The translations under genes and the position numbers were made by a program. A stretch of DNA of 64,000 nucleotides from Capsicum annuum (Eukaryota; Streptophyta; Magnoliopsida; Solanales; Solanaceae): NCBI RefSeq assembly GCF_002878395.1, contig NC_061122.1:78052240-78116239 (forward strand), given 5' to 3'. Positions 25,072-35,514 of this stretch are shown in pieces (the first letter of the stretch is position 1; each line of letters starts with the position of its first letter). The notes under the pieces are model-generated. The model saw nothing but the letters and a program-made list of their open reading frames with translations. It made no database searches and was not told the origin of the DNA.

Positions 25072-26897
25072 GTAGTTCTATAGTATGGGGATGATTGGAA
25101 TTATTTCCAATGCATTTTAGTGCAATTTGTTTGAGTTTGTGTTTTTTAGAGTTTAAAACAAATTTATAGTTGACTTCGGTAAATATTTATTATTTTGTGC
25201 ATTGGATAGAAAAATAAATTGCGCTAGCTGGTCCAAAACATCAATTTTAGGTTGCTAACATGGTTTGTGTTATTTTATAAATTTTGTACCTCATTTTGAC
25301 CATTAATTTAGAAAGTTGTTAAATTGGATATCAAGGGTCAATTTTATGAAAACTACATTTTTTCAAAAATTAGATATTTTCATTTAGTTTGGAACATCAA
25401 ATTTAAAAGGGTTACATAGTTTGTTTATGTCCTTGGGATTTTGGATAAATCCCGAGGGGTCTGCGAAGTCTCAAACTGGTGTAATAAAAGATGATGTGAC
25501 CATTAAATAGGCTCTTTGGATGCCTTAGTGGAGGGTGCTTTAGCAGCCATACATCACTTTAGCCACCCTACCAACTCGGTGTGTGCCCCTTTTGCTGTAA
25601 GTGGGCTACTAAAGTGCTAGCTGCTTTATCAATAGCTTTCTTGCTTAGCGGCCTGCAACTTAAGTGAGGGTTCGTCTTTAACGGTCACTTGAGTGTTTTA
25701 TCACAGACTTTTAAAGTGACCCAAGGCTGGTTTAACGGCACCTGGTACCTATATATATATATATTCTTAAGTTCTTAGACTTGGAGCTTTGGATTTTAGA
25801 CTTTTTGGGAGATTTCTTCCATTTTCAAGCTTGGGTAAGCTCCAAATTCTTGTTTAAATTACTTTTCCTTAATTCTTATCATCTAGAGCTTGTTAAATAT
25901 GGATTTTAAAAGTGGAATTTGGGGATTTTGGCCCAGAAAGCCTAAATTAGTATTTTTTTTCTAAATATAAAACATAATGTTAACCCATTTTAACTTGGTT
26001 TTTATTCAATGGTTCCTTTAATTCAGTGTTATATATTTTTAAACCAAAATTTTGGTTTTACCCTTCTTATTTGAAAACCTATTTTGTGGGTCCATTTTGA
26101 CCTCAACTCAAAAATAGGCAATAATGCATAATTGGCTTCTTTTGATGCAAGATTTAATATTTGTATGTTGTAGTTGATTTCAATTCGTTCATGAGGAGAA
26201 GGCTCCATGTTGAATGCTTTTGGACCAAGTTTTCTTTATTCAAGGTAGGTTATGGCTTAACTTTCTTTAGACTGGATTGGGTAGTTAATACTGATATAAA
26301 AACATGTTATGGTTGTGGTAACTAATCATGGAAATGGATTTATTATAATATTATAATAGTATAGGTCCTATGTTGCTGTCATTTGGTTGTTTTGAGACTT
26401 CATTTGCTATGCGTAATCGTATGGGGTCTTATATGATATTGTAAGACTGGTATTTATGTAATTAGTTGTTTTCTTCTTGGTGGAAATTTTTAAAGTTGTG
26501 ATTTATGTGGTATCAATGGCATATTATTGTACATCTTTTTCTATTGGTATATGGATTATATTGTATCAGGGATAGTTCACTTATTGAGTGAATTTTTGGC
26601 TCACATGCTTAGAACATGTCTTGGATTTGGAAATTTTCATTCTGCTTGGTTGTGATCATTACATCCTCATATCATATAAATTCATAAAATATTGGTGGCA
26701 CTATGAAAATACTGATTTTTCTGACAGAAAATGTGACATCTTTAGAAACCTTTTGCAAAGCATATAACGAAGAGAAGTTATGGATTTTGTATTGGTATTG
26801 GTTATTGGATTAAATATGGGTTGCAAGACTCCCACGGTACCTACCTTAGGAGCACTACTCAGTAGGTGTATTCGGGGGATATGCGACAACCTTAAAC

Positions 26898-27203
26898 ATG
26901 TCATATCATCATCATCATCACTGTTATTGCATTTCATATATTGTATACATTCTGTGGTGTATTTTCGTGGTTGATTTGATGTCTATATATAAGTGTTTCT
27001 TTCTCGTACTTATATTTGGTATATGTGTGTATTTTAGAATTCTTAGGAAAGACGATGTAGTCTACCATTTGGGACATTTTCTAATTGCAGGTAGTGTGCC
27101 CATAGTGTGTATCTTATATACTTTATTTTCTACTTTGCTCAATCGGCCTATGATACCTGCTGAGTACAAGTGGACCATACTCATCCCTTTTGCAACTTTT
27201 TAA
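26898..27203 (+). other. Open frame inside G-family LTR copy A (about 100 codons)
   Basis: A hydrophobic frame includes LIFGICVYF and DDVVYHLG, followed by EYKWT. The same frame is open in copy B at 56364-56651 (LVFGICAYF, DDVVYHLG, EYKWT) and partly in 35099-35371. It lies in LTR sequence with no known product, so it may be chance. Confidence 0.35.
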
Positions 27204-27620
27204 TGCAATCCAAGTATGAGTGCATCTCACATTAGTTGAGTTTGGGTGGTACTTGGAGTAGTTTTGTAATGCCTCGATACTGCACCCTGGGCGTCATACA
27301 GTGCTTATAATCTCGAAGGACCACAAGCTAACCCCATGAATGGTACCTGCAATGAGCATTGAATAATAATAATACTGAAAACATATGCAAAAGTTAGGCT
27401 GAAATTGCCATAAGTTTTATAAACTGAAAACAAATACTGAATACTGATAATAACACTGAAAAAACTGAACATTTGTCTGAAATTGTCTAGTCCGAAAGCC
27501 TCTAACTATTTGAATATGGGATTGATGGGACAAGTCCCCAACTAACTCTGAATACTAAACATATGGAACTACTTGAATGCTAAAATAAATAAATTTTTCC
27601 TCAAAATATGAGGAGTCACC

Positions 27621-29262
27621 TGTAATACCCCGTGAAATTTTTCATTGAAATTTTGTGCGCAAATATGTTGGGTTCTATCTTCTAGAATGAATTGTAAATT
27701 TTCCGTGTGGAATGTCTTAGATTATCACTCACCATTGCATAGAGTATCGAATAAGCTTTCCAACTATATGTGTATCTTCCAAAACGGACACCCGAGCGAC
27801 GAGTTATGAACATTCCGATGAACCGTGAATAGTAGTGAACAGTAAAATGTGCAGGAAAAAGTACTGAGGCCTGGTGTATTTTTGCTCCAACTTAAAAAGA
27901 TCATAACTCCTTGTACATAATGATCTAGGTGATCTACTATATATCAACGAAAGCTCTGTGAGTCCTCTTTCCAATGAAATTAGTTTCATCCAATTTGTCT
28001 ATTGGAGCAAAACGTTATGGTTGATATACTTTCGCCTACCAAAAACAAATTTTTAGGTCAACTTTAAACGATCATAACTCCTTGTTCACAATGATCTGGG
28101 TGAGATACTATATATTAATGGAAATATATGAGAGTCCTCTTTTTGATTAAATTAGTTTCATCTAAATTGGATATCGGAGTAAAACGTTATGGTTGATCTG
28201 CTTCAAACTATCAAAACAGTCCACCAAAGGACAAATTCGAGAATTATTTGATTTTTAGAGGCGTTTTGGTCATTCCGTCTCACCCAAAATCCATCCAAAC
28301 CATATATTAAAGCCTATTAGAATTATTATATGTCATATTTCATCAAATTCCCTAAAAAAGAAAACCCTAAGCTCCTACATCCAAATTCAAGAACCTCCAA
28401 AGTTCACCATTAATTCTGCAAATTTATTCAATATTCCAAGTTCCTAGTTCAAGAACTCCAAGAACCATCATTCGAAGGCACGATTAACATCTCAAAAATG
28501 AGTAGCGATCTAAAGTTCATCATTCAAGGTATATGGGATTTTTCAACAAGAACTCTCTTTCGTTCTTGTGCCCAAAAGTAATTTTATTTACAAAGACATG
28601 ATTTTTATTTGATTCTTTATGAATTTGAAGAATAAATCCATATCTTATGATGATTATTATGAAATCTTGATGTTTATTATTTTGAAAGATGAATTTACAT
28701 GTGTGGAGATATAAATCATGAATCTTGAATGATATTTATCATGATTTTGATATTTGGATCGTTAAACCCCATTGGAAATTCTATTTGTTTGAGAAAGTGT
28801 GTGTTATAAGCACGTTGATGTTGAATATTTGAGATATTTTGAATGATTTGACCTTTTGGTCTTAGTGGAGTTGTTTTGAACTCGAGTTTGAAAGATATCC
28901 ACAACGTGGTTGATTTGATAGATGGGAAGCATGATGACTCCTGATGTATATTTATATATTACTGAAATTATTTTGTTGTGGATTGTCTTTGAAATGATCT
29001 GAGCTAAGTTCGGAAGAAATCTTTAGCACTGAGTGGGAGGTACAAAACGACCTTACTTTCCTAGAACTACGTGCCCCCGTAGGAGTGAGCCTGAGGCTGA
29101 TTTATATAGTGATCACTAGTTTATGTGGATTTGATATTGATAGTCCTACTCCGATGGCAAAGTAAGGATAGCTCTCCACAACGTGGGTTGTATGTTGGAG
29201 TCCATGTAGCTCACATGATTTACGTTGGTTATAGGATCTCCCAGTGTGTGTGTGTTTCCTTA
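27621..29262 (+). repeat. 5' LTR of H, truncated at its 3' end
   Basis: It aligns with 29986-31615 of the 3' LTR. The match ends where 'tgtttccttatg' (29252-29263) gives way to pol sequence. About 780 bases of LTR are missing. Three U3 module copies occur at 27754-27810, near 27965-28020 and near 28138-28200. Confidence 0.85.
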
Positions 29263-29276
29263 TGTTTTATTAGATG

Positions 29277-29770
29277 TCATATGTGGATATTAGAAGGAGA
29301 GACCTTGAGTTTGAAGTTGGTGACCTAGTGTATCTGAAAATTTCACCCATGAGGGGGGTGAAGAGATTCGAAAAGAAGGGGAAGCTTAGTCCCCATTATT
29401 TGGTCCTTACAAAATTCTTAATCACGTTAGTAAGGTAGCTTATGAGGTTGAGTTTCCTTCTGAGTTGTCCTCTATTCATTCAATATTCCATGTCTCTATG
29501 CTTAGAAAGTATATTAGCGATGCTGTGGTAGTGGATTCCTCTGTGAGTGCTGACATTCAAGAAAATCTTTCTTTTGATGAGATTTCTGTTGAGATTCTTG
29601 ATTTCAGTGTCCGAAGACTAAGGAACAAAGAAGTTCCCTTGGTCAAGGTGTTGTGGTGAAATAAATATGTTAAGGGTGCAACTTGGGAAGCTGTGGAGGA
29701 TATGCGATCCAAGTACCCACACCTATTTTCCGCGAACTCCGATCAAGCCGAAGGTACCGTTCTTTCCTAA
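29277..29770 (+). pseudogene. pol: H pol C-terminus: end of integrase and chromodomain
   Basis: The frame starts SYVDIRRRDLEFEVGDLVYL and continues KISPMRGVKRF, the integrase C-terminal module, and a small deletion near 29400 shifts it at the GPY position. It then gives SIHSIFHVSMLRKYIS and the chromodomain-like FDEISVEILDFSVRRL with RLRNKEVPLVKVLW, a TGA at 29657-29659, GATWEAVEDMRSKYPHLF, and stop TAA 29768-29770. It is close to the T1 chromodomain. Chromodomains direct integration to marked chromatin. Confidence 0.88.
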
Positions 29771-29972
29771 ATCATGCATTTTAGATAAAATTTACAGCAG
29801 TTCAGCTATCATTTATTATGTGTTCAGCTGTAGTTTCTTGAATTTATGCATTCTATGTTGCATTAGGAGTGAGAAATGATGTGGTGATGAGTCTAACGAA
29901 TGGTTTCAGCTAAATACTCTATTCCCTATCTAATCTTCGCATGTCTAGCATCATTCGAGGATGAATGTTTCT

Positions 29973-29985
29973 AAGGGGGGGATGA
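29973..29985 (+). promoter_or_regulatory. Polypurine tract of H
   Basis: AAGGGGGGGATGA lies directly before the 3' LTR and after the 'tcattcgaggatgaatgttt' text usual for this group. Confidence 0.9.
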
Positions 29986-32395
29986 TGTAATACCCCGGCA
30001 AATTTTTCGTTGAAATTTTATGCGTAAATGTGTTGGGTTAAATTTTCTAGAATAAATTATAAATTTTAGGTGTGGAATGTCTTATATTATGACCCACCAT
30101 TGCGTAGAGTATCGAATAATTTTTCCAATGATATGTGGATCATCCAAAACGGACACCTGAGCGATGAGTTATGAACATTCCGATATAATCGTGAATAGTA
30201 GTGAACAGTAAAACGTGCAGGAAAAAGTACTGAGGCACGGCGTATTTTTGTTCTAACTTTAAACGATCATAGCTCCTTGTACATAATAATCTGGGTGATC
30301 TACTATATATCAACGAAAATCTTTGTGAGTCCTCTTTCCAATGAAATTGGTTTCATCCAATTTGTATATTGGAGTAAAAAGTTATGGTCGATCTACTTCA
30401 GCCTATCAAAAGTGAATTTTTGGGTCAACTTCAAATGATCATAACTCCTCGTACATAATGATCTGGGTGAGATACTATATATTAATAGAAATATATGAGA
30501 GTCCTCTTTCTAATGAAATTGGTTTCATCTAATTTGGATATCAGAGTAAAACGTTATGGTTGATCACTTCAAACTATCAAAACAGTCCACCAAAGGACAG
30601 ATTCGAGAATTATTTAATTTTTAGGGGTGTTTTGGTCATTTCCCCTCACCCAAAATCTGTCCAAATCCTATATTAAAGCCTATTAGAAAAATTATATGTT
30701 CGATTTCATCAAATTCCCTCAAAAAGAAATTCCTAAGCTCCTATATCCAACTTCTAGAACCTCCAAAGTTCACCATTAATTCTACAAATTTATTCAAGAT
30801 TCCAAGTTCCTAGTTCAAAAACTCCAAGAACCATCATTCAAAGGCATGATTAACATCTCCAAAATGAGTATCGATCTAAAGTTCATCATTCAAGGTATAT
30901 GGGGTTTTTCAACAAGAACTCTCTTTCGTTCTTGTACCCAAAAGTAATTTTCTTTATAAAGGCATGATTTTTATTTTATTTTTTACGAATTTGAAGCATG
31001 AATCCATATTTGATGATGATTATTATGAAATCTTGATGTTTATGATTTTGAAAGATGAATTTACATGTGTAGAGATATAAAGTATGAATCTTGAACGATA
31101 TTTATCATGATTTTGATATTTGGGTCGTGAATTCCCATTGAAAATTGTGTTTTTTTAGAAAGTGTGTATTATAAGTACGTTGATGTTGAATATTTGAGAT
31201 GTTTTTAATGATTTGACCTTTTGTTCTTAATGGAGTTATTTTGAACTCGAGTGTGAAAGAAATCCACAACGTGGTTGATTTTGATAAATGGGAAGCATGA
31301 TGGCTCCCGATGTATATTTATATATTACTGAAATTGTTTTGTTCTGGATTGTCTTTGAAATGATCTGAGCTATGTCTGGGAGAAATCTTTAGCACCGAGT
31401 GCGAGGTATAAAGCTACCTTACTTCCCTACTACTACGTGCCCCCGTAGGAGTGATCCTTAGGCTGATTTATATAATGATCACTAGTTTGTGTGGATTTTA
31501 ATATCGATAGTCCTACTTCGATGGGAAGGATAGGACGGCTCTCCCCAATGTGGGTTGTATGTTGGACTCCATGTAGCTCACATGGTTTATGTCGGTTATA
31601 GGAATTGTGTCAGTGTGTTTCCTTGTGTCTATGGTGAACGGTGAAGTGATTTGAAAGTGGAATTGTGAATGTTATTCTTTCGAAAGATTTAAATGATATT
31701 TACATTATGAGAATTGATATTCTTGATGAACAGAAAGTGATTGATAATTATATGATGACTCACATATGTTATTATACTTATTTCATCCTCTCGTGATTAT
31801 GATGATTTTCTTCGGGCTATGTGAGTCTTTCATACTTCCTGCATATTTCTTATAAATATTTATGATGATAATGTTTATAAAACTGCATACACCCCATATA
31901 CTCGGTTTCTTTCCATGGTACTGACCTACATCTTCGGATGTGGGCTGTATTTTCTTGGAATGTAGGTTTAGGTGCTCAATTCTAGGTTCGACAGTGATTC
32001 TTTGGGCACGTTGTTCTATATCCTCTGTCGTGGTGAGTCCTCATATTCCGAGGAGGTGATGTCTGATGTTGGTTTCACGAAATTGTTTACATTTGATAAC
32101 TGAGTATGAGTCAGTTGGGGCATGTATCAATGGCTCGCTAGTTTTATTGATTTTCTTAGAGGCTTTTCATACTAGTATAGATATTGGGAGTCGACTAATA
32201 AGTCGTATTTTGTTATCTTTATTAAATTCTTTTATTCTTGGATGATGATTACTCTGTTGATATTTGAGGGTTATTTATGGAAACCCCATTGATTCATGTT
32301 GAACTAAATGAAAATGGCTCAAAGGGTTAGCTTAGGGCTAGTCGTAGCCTAAAGCATCGTGTGACGCTTCGGGACCCATTTTTTGGAGCGTTACA
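29986..32395 (+). repeat. 3' LTR of H, 2410 bp
   Basis: It starts TGTAATACCCCGG and ends TTACA. The first U3 module copy is at 30121-30178, with further ones near 30325-30390 and 30510-30560. The final 'tagggctagtcgtagccta' and 'gtgtgacgcttcggg' text is the usual LTR end of this group. Confidence 0.9.
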
Positions 32396-34302
32396 TTACC
32401 ACTATAACCGCTGCTAAAACTTGAGCTGCTAAGTACAGTTAGGAGCCTGTGCATCTAAACCTATGATATGTGACATGATAGTGCAAAATAAAGAGTATAC
32501 ATATGTACTTTGAACGTACTGGTATGCTAAGTGGGGAAGGCTTATATGCATAGGTTCATATGCATAAGATAATAATGGACTGAATGAACATCATGAAATA
32601 ACTGAATAAGAGTGCATGCAAAACTGTAACTACTGATCATGCTGACTATGAAATACTATACATATAACCTCTGTTTGAATTAAACTGAAACTGAAGTACT
32701 GTGTTCTGATGGCTAAGTAACTGATAATTGATAGACATGGTTTTGTAGAGCTATTTGAGTTTCTTACTAAATTCTGATACTGAATACTAATTACTAAGTA
32801 CTAAGTACTAAAATTATAATTTTGGGAGTGTTCATCTAACTGACATACCCCAATTATAAACTGATTTGGGGTCCAACCTGTGACCCCAGTTGGAAGGGTG
32901 TTAGCACCTTGCCAAGGGATGCTAATAATATTGTGTCAACCCTAATCTGGTAGGAAGACTCATGAAGTGTATATATGGTTGTGCCAATCCTTATCTGGCA
33001 GAAAGATGACTTATCCTACGCTTGCTATGTAGTTCTGTAATTCAAACCCTCTACTGGCAGGAATGCCCCCATCCCTGGGTTCGTTCGGTGTTGAATCCTA
33101 CTCCCAACTGAATAGATACTGAAATGATTACTAGAATGTACTAGGCTTGACTAAACTATTACTGATCATGTTTCCTGACTGAACTAGACTGAGTTTACTT
33201 AGTTCTGTAACTGACTAAGTACTATTATTCGTGACATTGCTGAGACTATTTTGTAGATACTATAATTCTAGGTAAAATAGCTAGATTGCCGGCATTGAAT
33301 ACCCCTCAAGACTCGATAGCATTAATAGAAAAACATGGAAAAATCTTAAAGGCATTACATTAGTTACTTGGGTGAGGGGAAAAAGACCTAACTGCCCTTG
33401 GAAAGATAGATTTTTAATTAGAAAAAAGTTCCCAGTGACGCATTTAGCGATGTTCCTCGTCGATAGGGTCAAGGCGATAGCTAACATGACACGTCATGGT
33501 CGTATTGGCTCACTAGAAATTACACTAAAGGCCTTACCTAGCAATGCTACAGTCGATGCGTTACATTGATGGGGTCAATGCGATGGCTGATGTGCCACAT
33601 CGAGGGTGAGGTAATGACGCTGGTGATGATACTGTCGATGCAATGGATAATGCACTGTGCTAAGATCGCATCAACTCTTTATTTTGGACATCCAATTAGG
33701 CGTTTAATGACGTTTCAAAAATTTGAAACTCATCCGAAGTGACCTATTTACATCCCTAATTATGAATCAACTTAAAAATAGATATTTTAAGGTCATAGGG
33801 ATCGAAAATAAGATTGTCTGATTTTGAAGGCTAAAACAATTCTAAGTCTTAACACTTAGCTGAATTTTTCTAAGTCCAGGACCCCTTTTGGCATGCTATA
33901 AAGGACCTAAATGACTAGGATTTGCGGAGTCTTACAATTTTTGAGGTAATAAACGATATATTCTTCCAGTGTTGATCTATTACCTCCTCTTGTTTAGTTT
34001 ATCTTGTTTTCATATTTGTACATAGATTAAGTTCCTTTTCAAATAATTAGTTGTATATTTTGTCATTGTGATGTACTTAGATGGTTCTTACACTGTGACA
34101 TCATATTTTAGGGTGATTTATGGAATTAGTGTAATGTATTTTCTCCCGCTATTATTGTATAGGTATGGTTCGGCTTTATTCTAGAATAGTCACTTTGGGT
34201 TTTGGTGTTGTGTTCTCATTTTATTCAATGTACGCGATAGGATTACATGTCAAGGCTTGTCACGATAAGTGCCATCATGACCTTTAGTTTTTAGCCATTA
34301 CA

Positions 34303-34891
34303 AAGCATTTTTATGTATAGAAAAAATAACACTAGGTGGACACATATTGATGTCACTAGAAGAAATAATCTGATCATCTAAAACATTAACTAGTGAAGGA
34401 TCACTCCCACAAATTACATCATAACCATGCACTAAGGGTTTATCAATAACTCTATAAGTTAATGTCTTATTTATCCATAACAAAAGTAAACTATCACTCA
34501 CACTTAAGTGATTATCATGCACATTCACAATATTTGGTGTGTTATGATTAGTTATTGTGACTTTAAGCTCATAGAAAGTATTTCCTTCACCATGGTCATC
34601 AACATTAGAGCATATTTTCTCCTTATGGAAGCTCTCATGCACCTCATGGTTCTTTAAGTTTTGAGGATCCTCACATTCTTGTTCCAAGGATACCTGCATA
34701 TGTATCAAAACTACTAGAGTAAGTAAAGTTGCATGGTTTAGGATTATGTTGTGAAACTTAATCATCTCACTCCACAACCTCTAATTTTTCCTCTCTAGAG
34801 TTGTCACTTTTCACACCCTTACTCCTCTGAATATTTTGTCTCTCTGATTTATTGGAGTTAGGACAAGTACCTAGTATTCATTGTGAAGATT
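34303..34891 (-). pseudogene. L1 5' coding fragment, first copy
   Basis: A 159-codon minus-strand frame (34298-34777) is open here, with text such as HLSVSDSLLLLWINKTLTYR and DDQIISSSDINMCPPS. L2a has the corresponding DEKIDSSCKNDLCPLS near 45505-45560. The whole stretch matches 57043-57610 base by base with many substitutions and small gaps. Both copies abut the 3' end of a G-family LTR at the same base. The fragment ends at 34891, where LTR sequence begins abruptly. It is not a host gene. Confidence 0.75.
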
Positions 34892-35514
34892 AGTGTATGG
34901 ATTATATTAGATCATAGATTGTTGGCTTATTAAATTGATTTTAGCCTCACATGCTTGGTATATTGGTTGAATTTTAAAAATTCTTATTTTGTTTGGTTGT
35001 GAGAATTACATCCTCATATCATCTAAATTCATAAAATATTGGTACCACCGTGGAAATACTAATTTTTTGACAGAACATATGGCATCTTTAAAAATGCTTT
35101 GCCAACGTATGTATATGAGAGAAGTTATAGATATTGTATTGGTATTGATTATTTTATTGTATATGTGTTTCAAACTTCCATGGGCCAACCTCGGGAGTGC
35201 AGCTCGAAAGTAGTAAATGGAGGTTGTACGCCAACCTCGAGCTTATCATATAATCTTCACCTTAATAGTATTTCATACATTGTGTACATTCTGTGTGGTA
35301 TTTTATTGCTTGATTTGATGTTTATTTATTTTTGTTTCTTTCTCGTACTTGTATTTGGTATATGTGAATAGTTTAGATAGATTAGTGGCGATGATGTGGT
35401 CTACTATTTGGTACATTTTTTGATTGCATATGACATGCCCATAGTGGGTCTTTCACTTTATCTTTTACTTTGCTCAATCAACCTATGATACCTACTGAGT
35501 ACTTCTAGCCATAC

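Larger units (their letters stand above)
27621..32395 (+). mobile_element. H: internally deleted chromovirus with two unequal LTRs
   Basis: The 5' LTR starts TGTAATACCCCG at 27621 and the 3' LTR ends GCGTTACA at 32395. Flanks are TCACC (27616-27620) and TTACC (32396-32400), a target duplication with one change. The 5' LTR breaks off near 29262 and joins the last part of pol directly, so primer site, gag, protease, RT, RNase H and most of integrase are missing. The element cannot move by itself. Confidence 0.88.
27265..33936 (-). mobile_element. Solo LTR, minus orientation (about 1.9 kb), split by H
   Basis: It starts TGTAATGCCTCG at 27265 and ends CTTACA at 33936. Flanks are AGTTT (27260-27264) and ATTTT (33937-33941), an imperfect target duplication. 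The same family is seen at 35515-38232 (TGTAATGCCTCG, 'aaggaccacaagctaaccc'). Read in its own sense it begins at 33936. It has a GC-rich repeat block with 'gtcgatgcg'/'ggcgatag' words at 33430-33680. No internal region is present. H sits in it at 27621-32395. Confidence 0.82.
24838..34302 (+). repeat. G-family LTR, copy A, carrying nested insertions
   Basis: It starts TGCAATGA (24838) and ends CATTACA (34302). Without the insert at 27265-33936 and the 150-bp duplication it is about 2.64 kb, matching the 3' LTR of G (54419-57042, 2624 bases), to which it aligns along its length. The left flank is ATGCA and the right flank AAGCA. The repeat cluster 25500-25745, TATA-like (TA)n run at 25750 and the 'gtggaccatactcatccc' region all have counterparts in 54940-56600. 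Confidence 0.85.

Noticed and set aside
27265..33936. A complete retrotransposon with LTRs at both ends
   Set aside because: The left and right pieces are consecutive parts of one LTR, not two copies; the coding sequence inside belongs to H, which has its own LTRs and flanks.
34298..34777. 159-codon minus-strand frame as a host gene
   Set aside because: The same text recurs at 57043-57520 with stops, and part of it matches L2a. Its 3' end is set by an LTR boundary.
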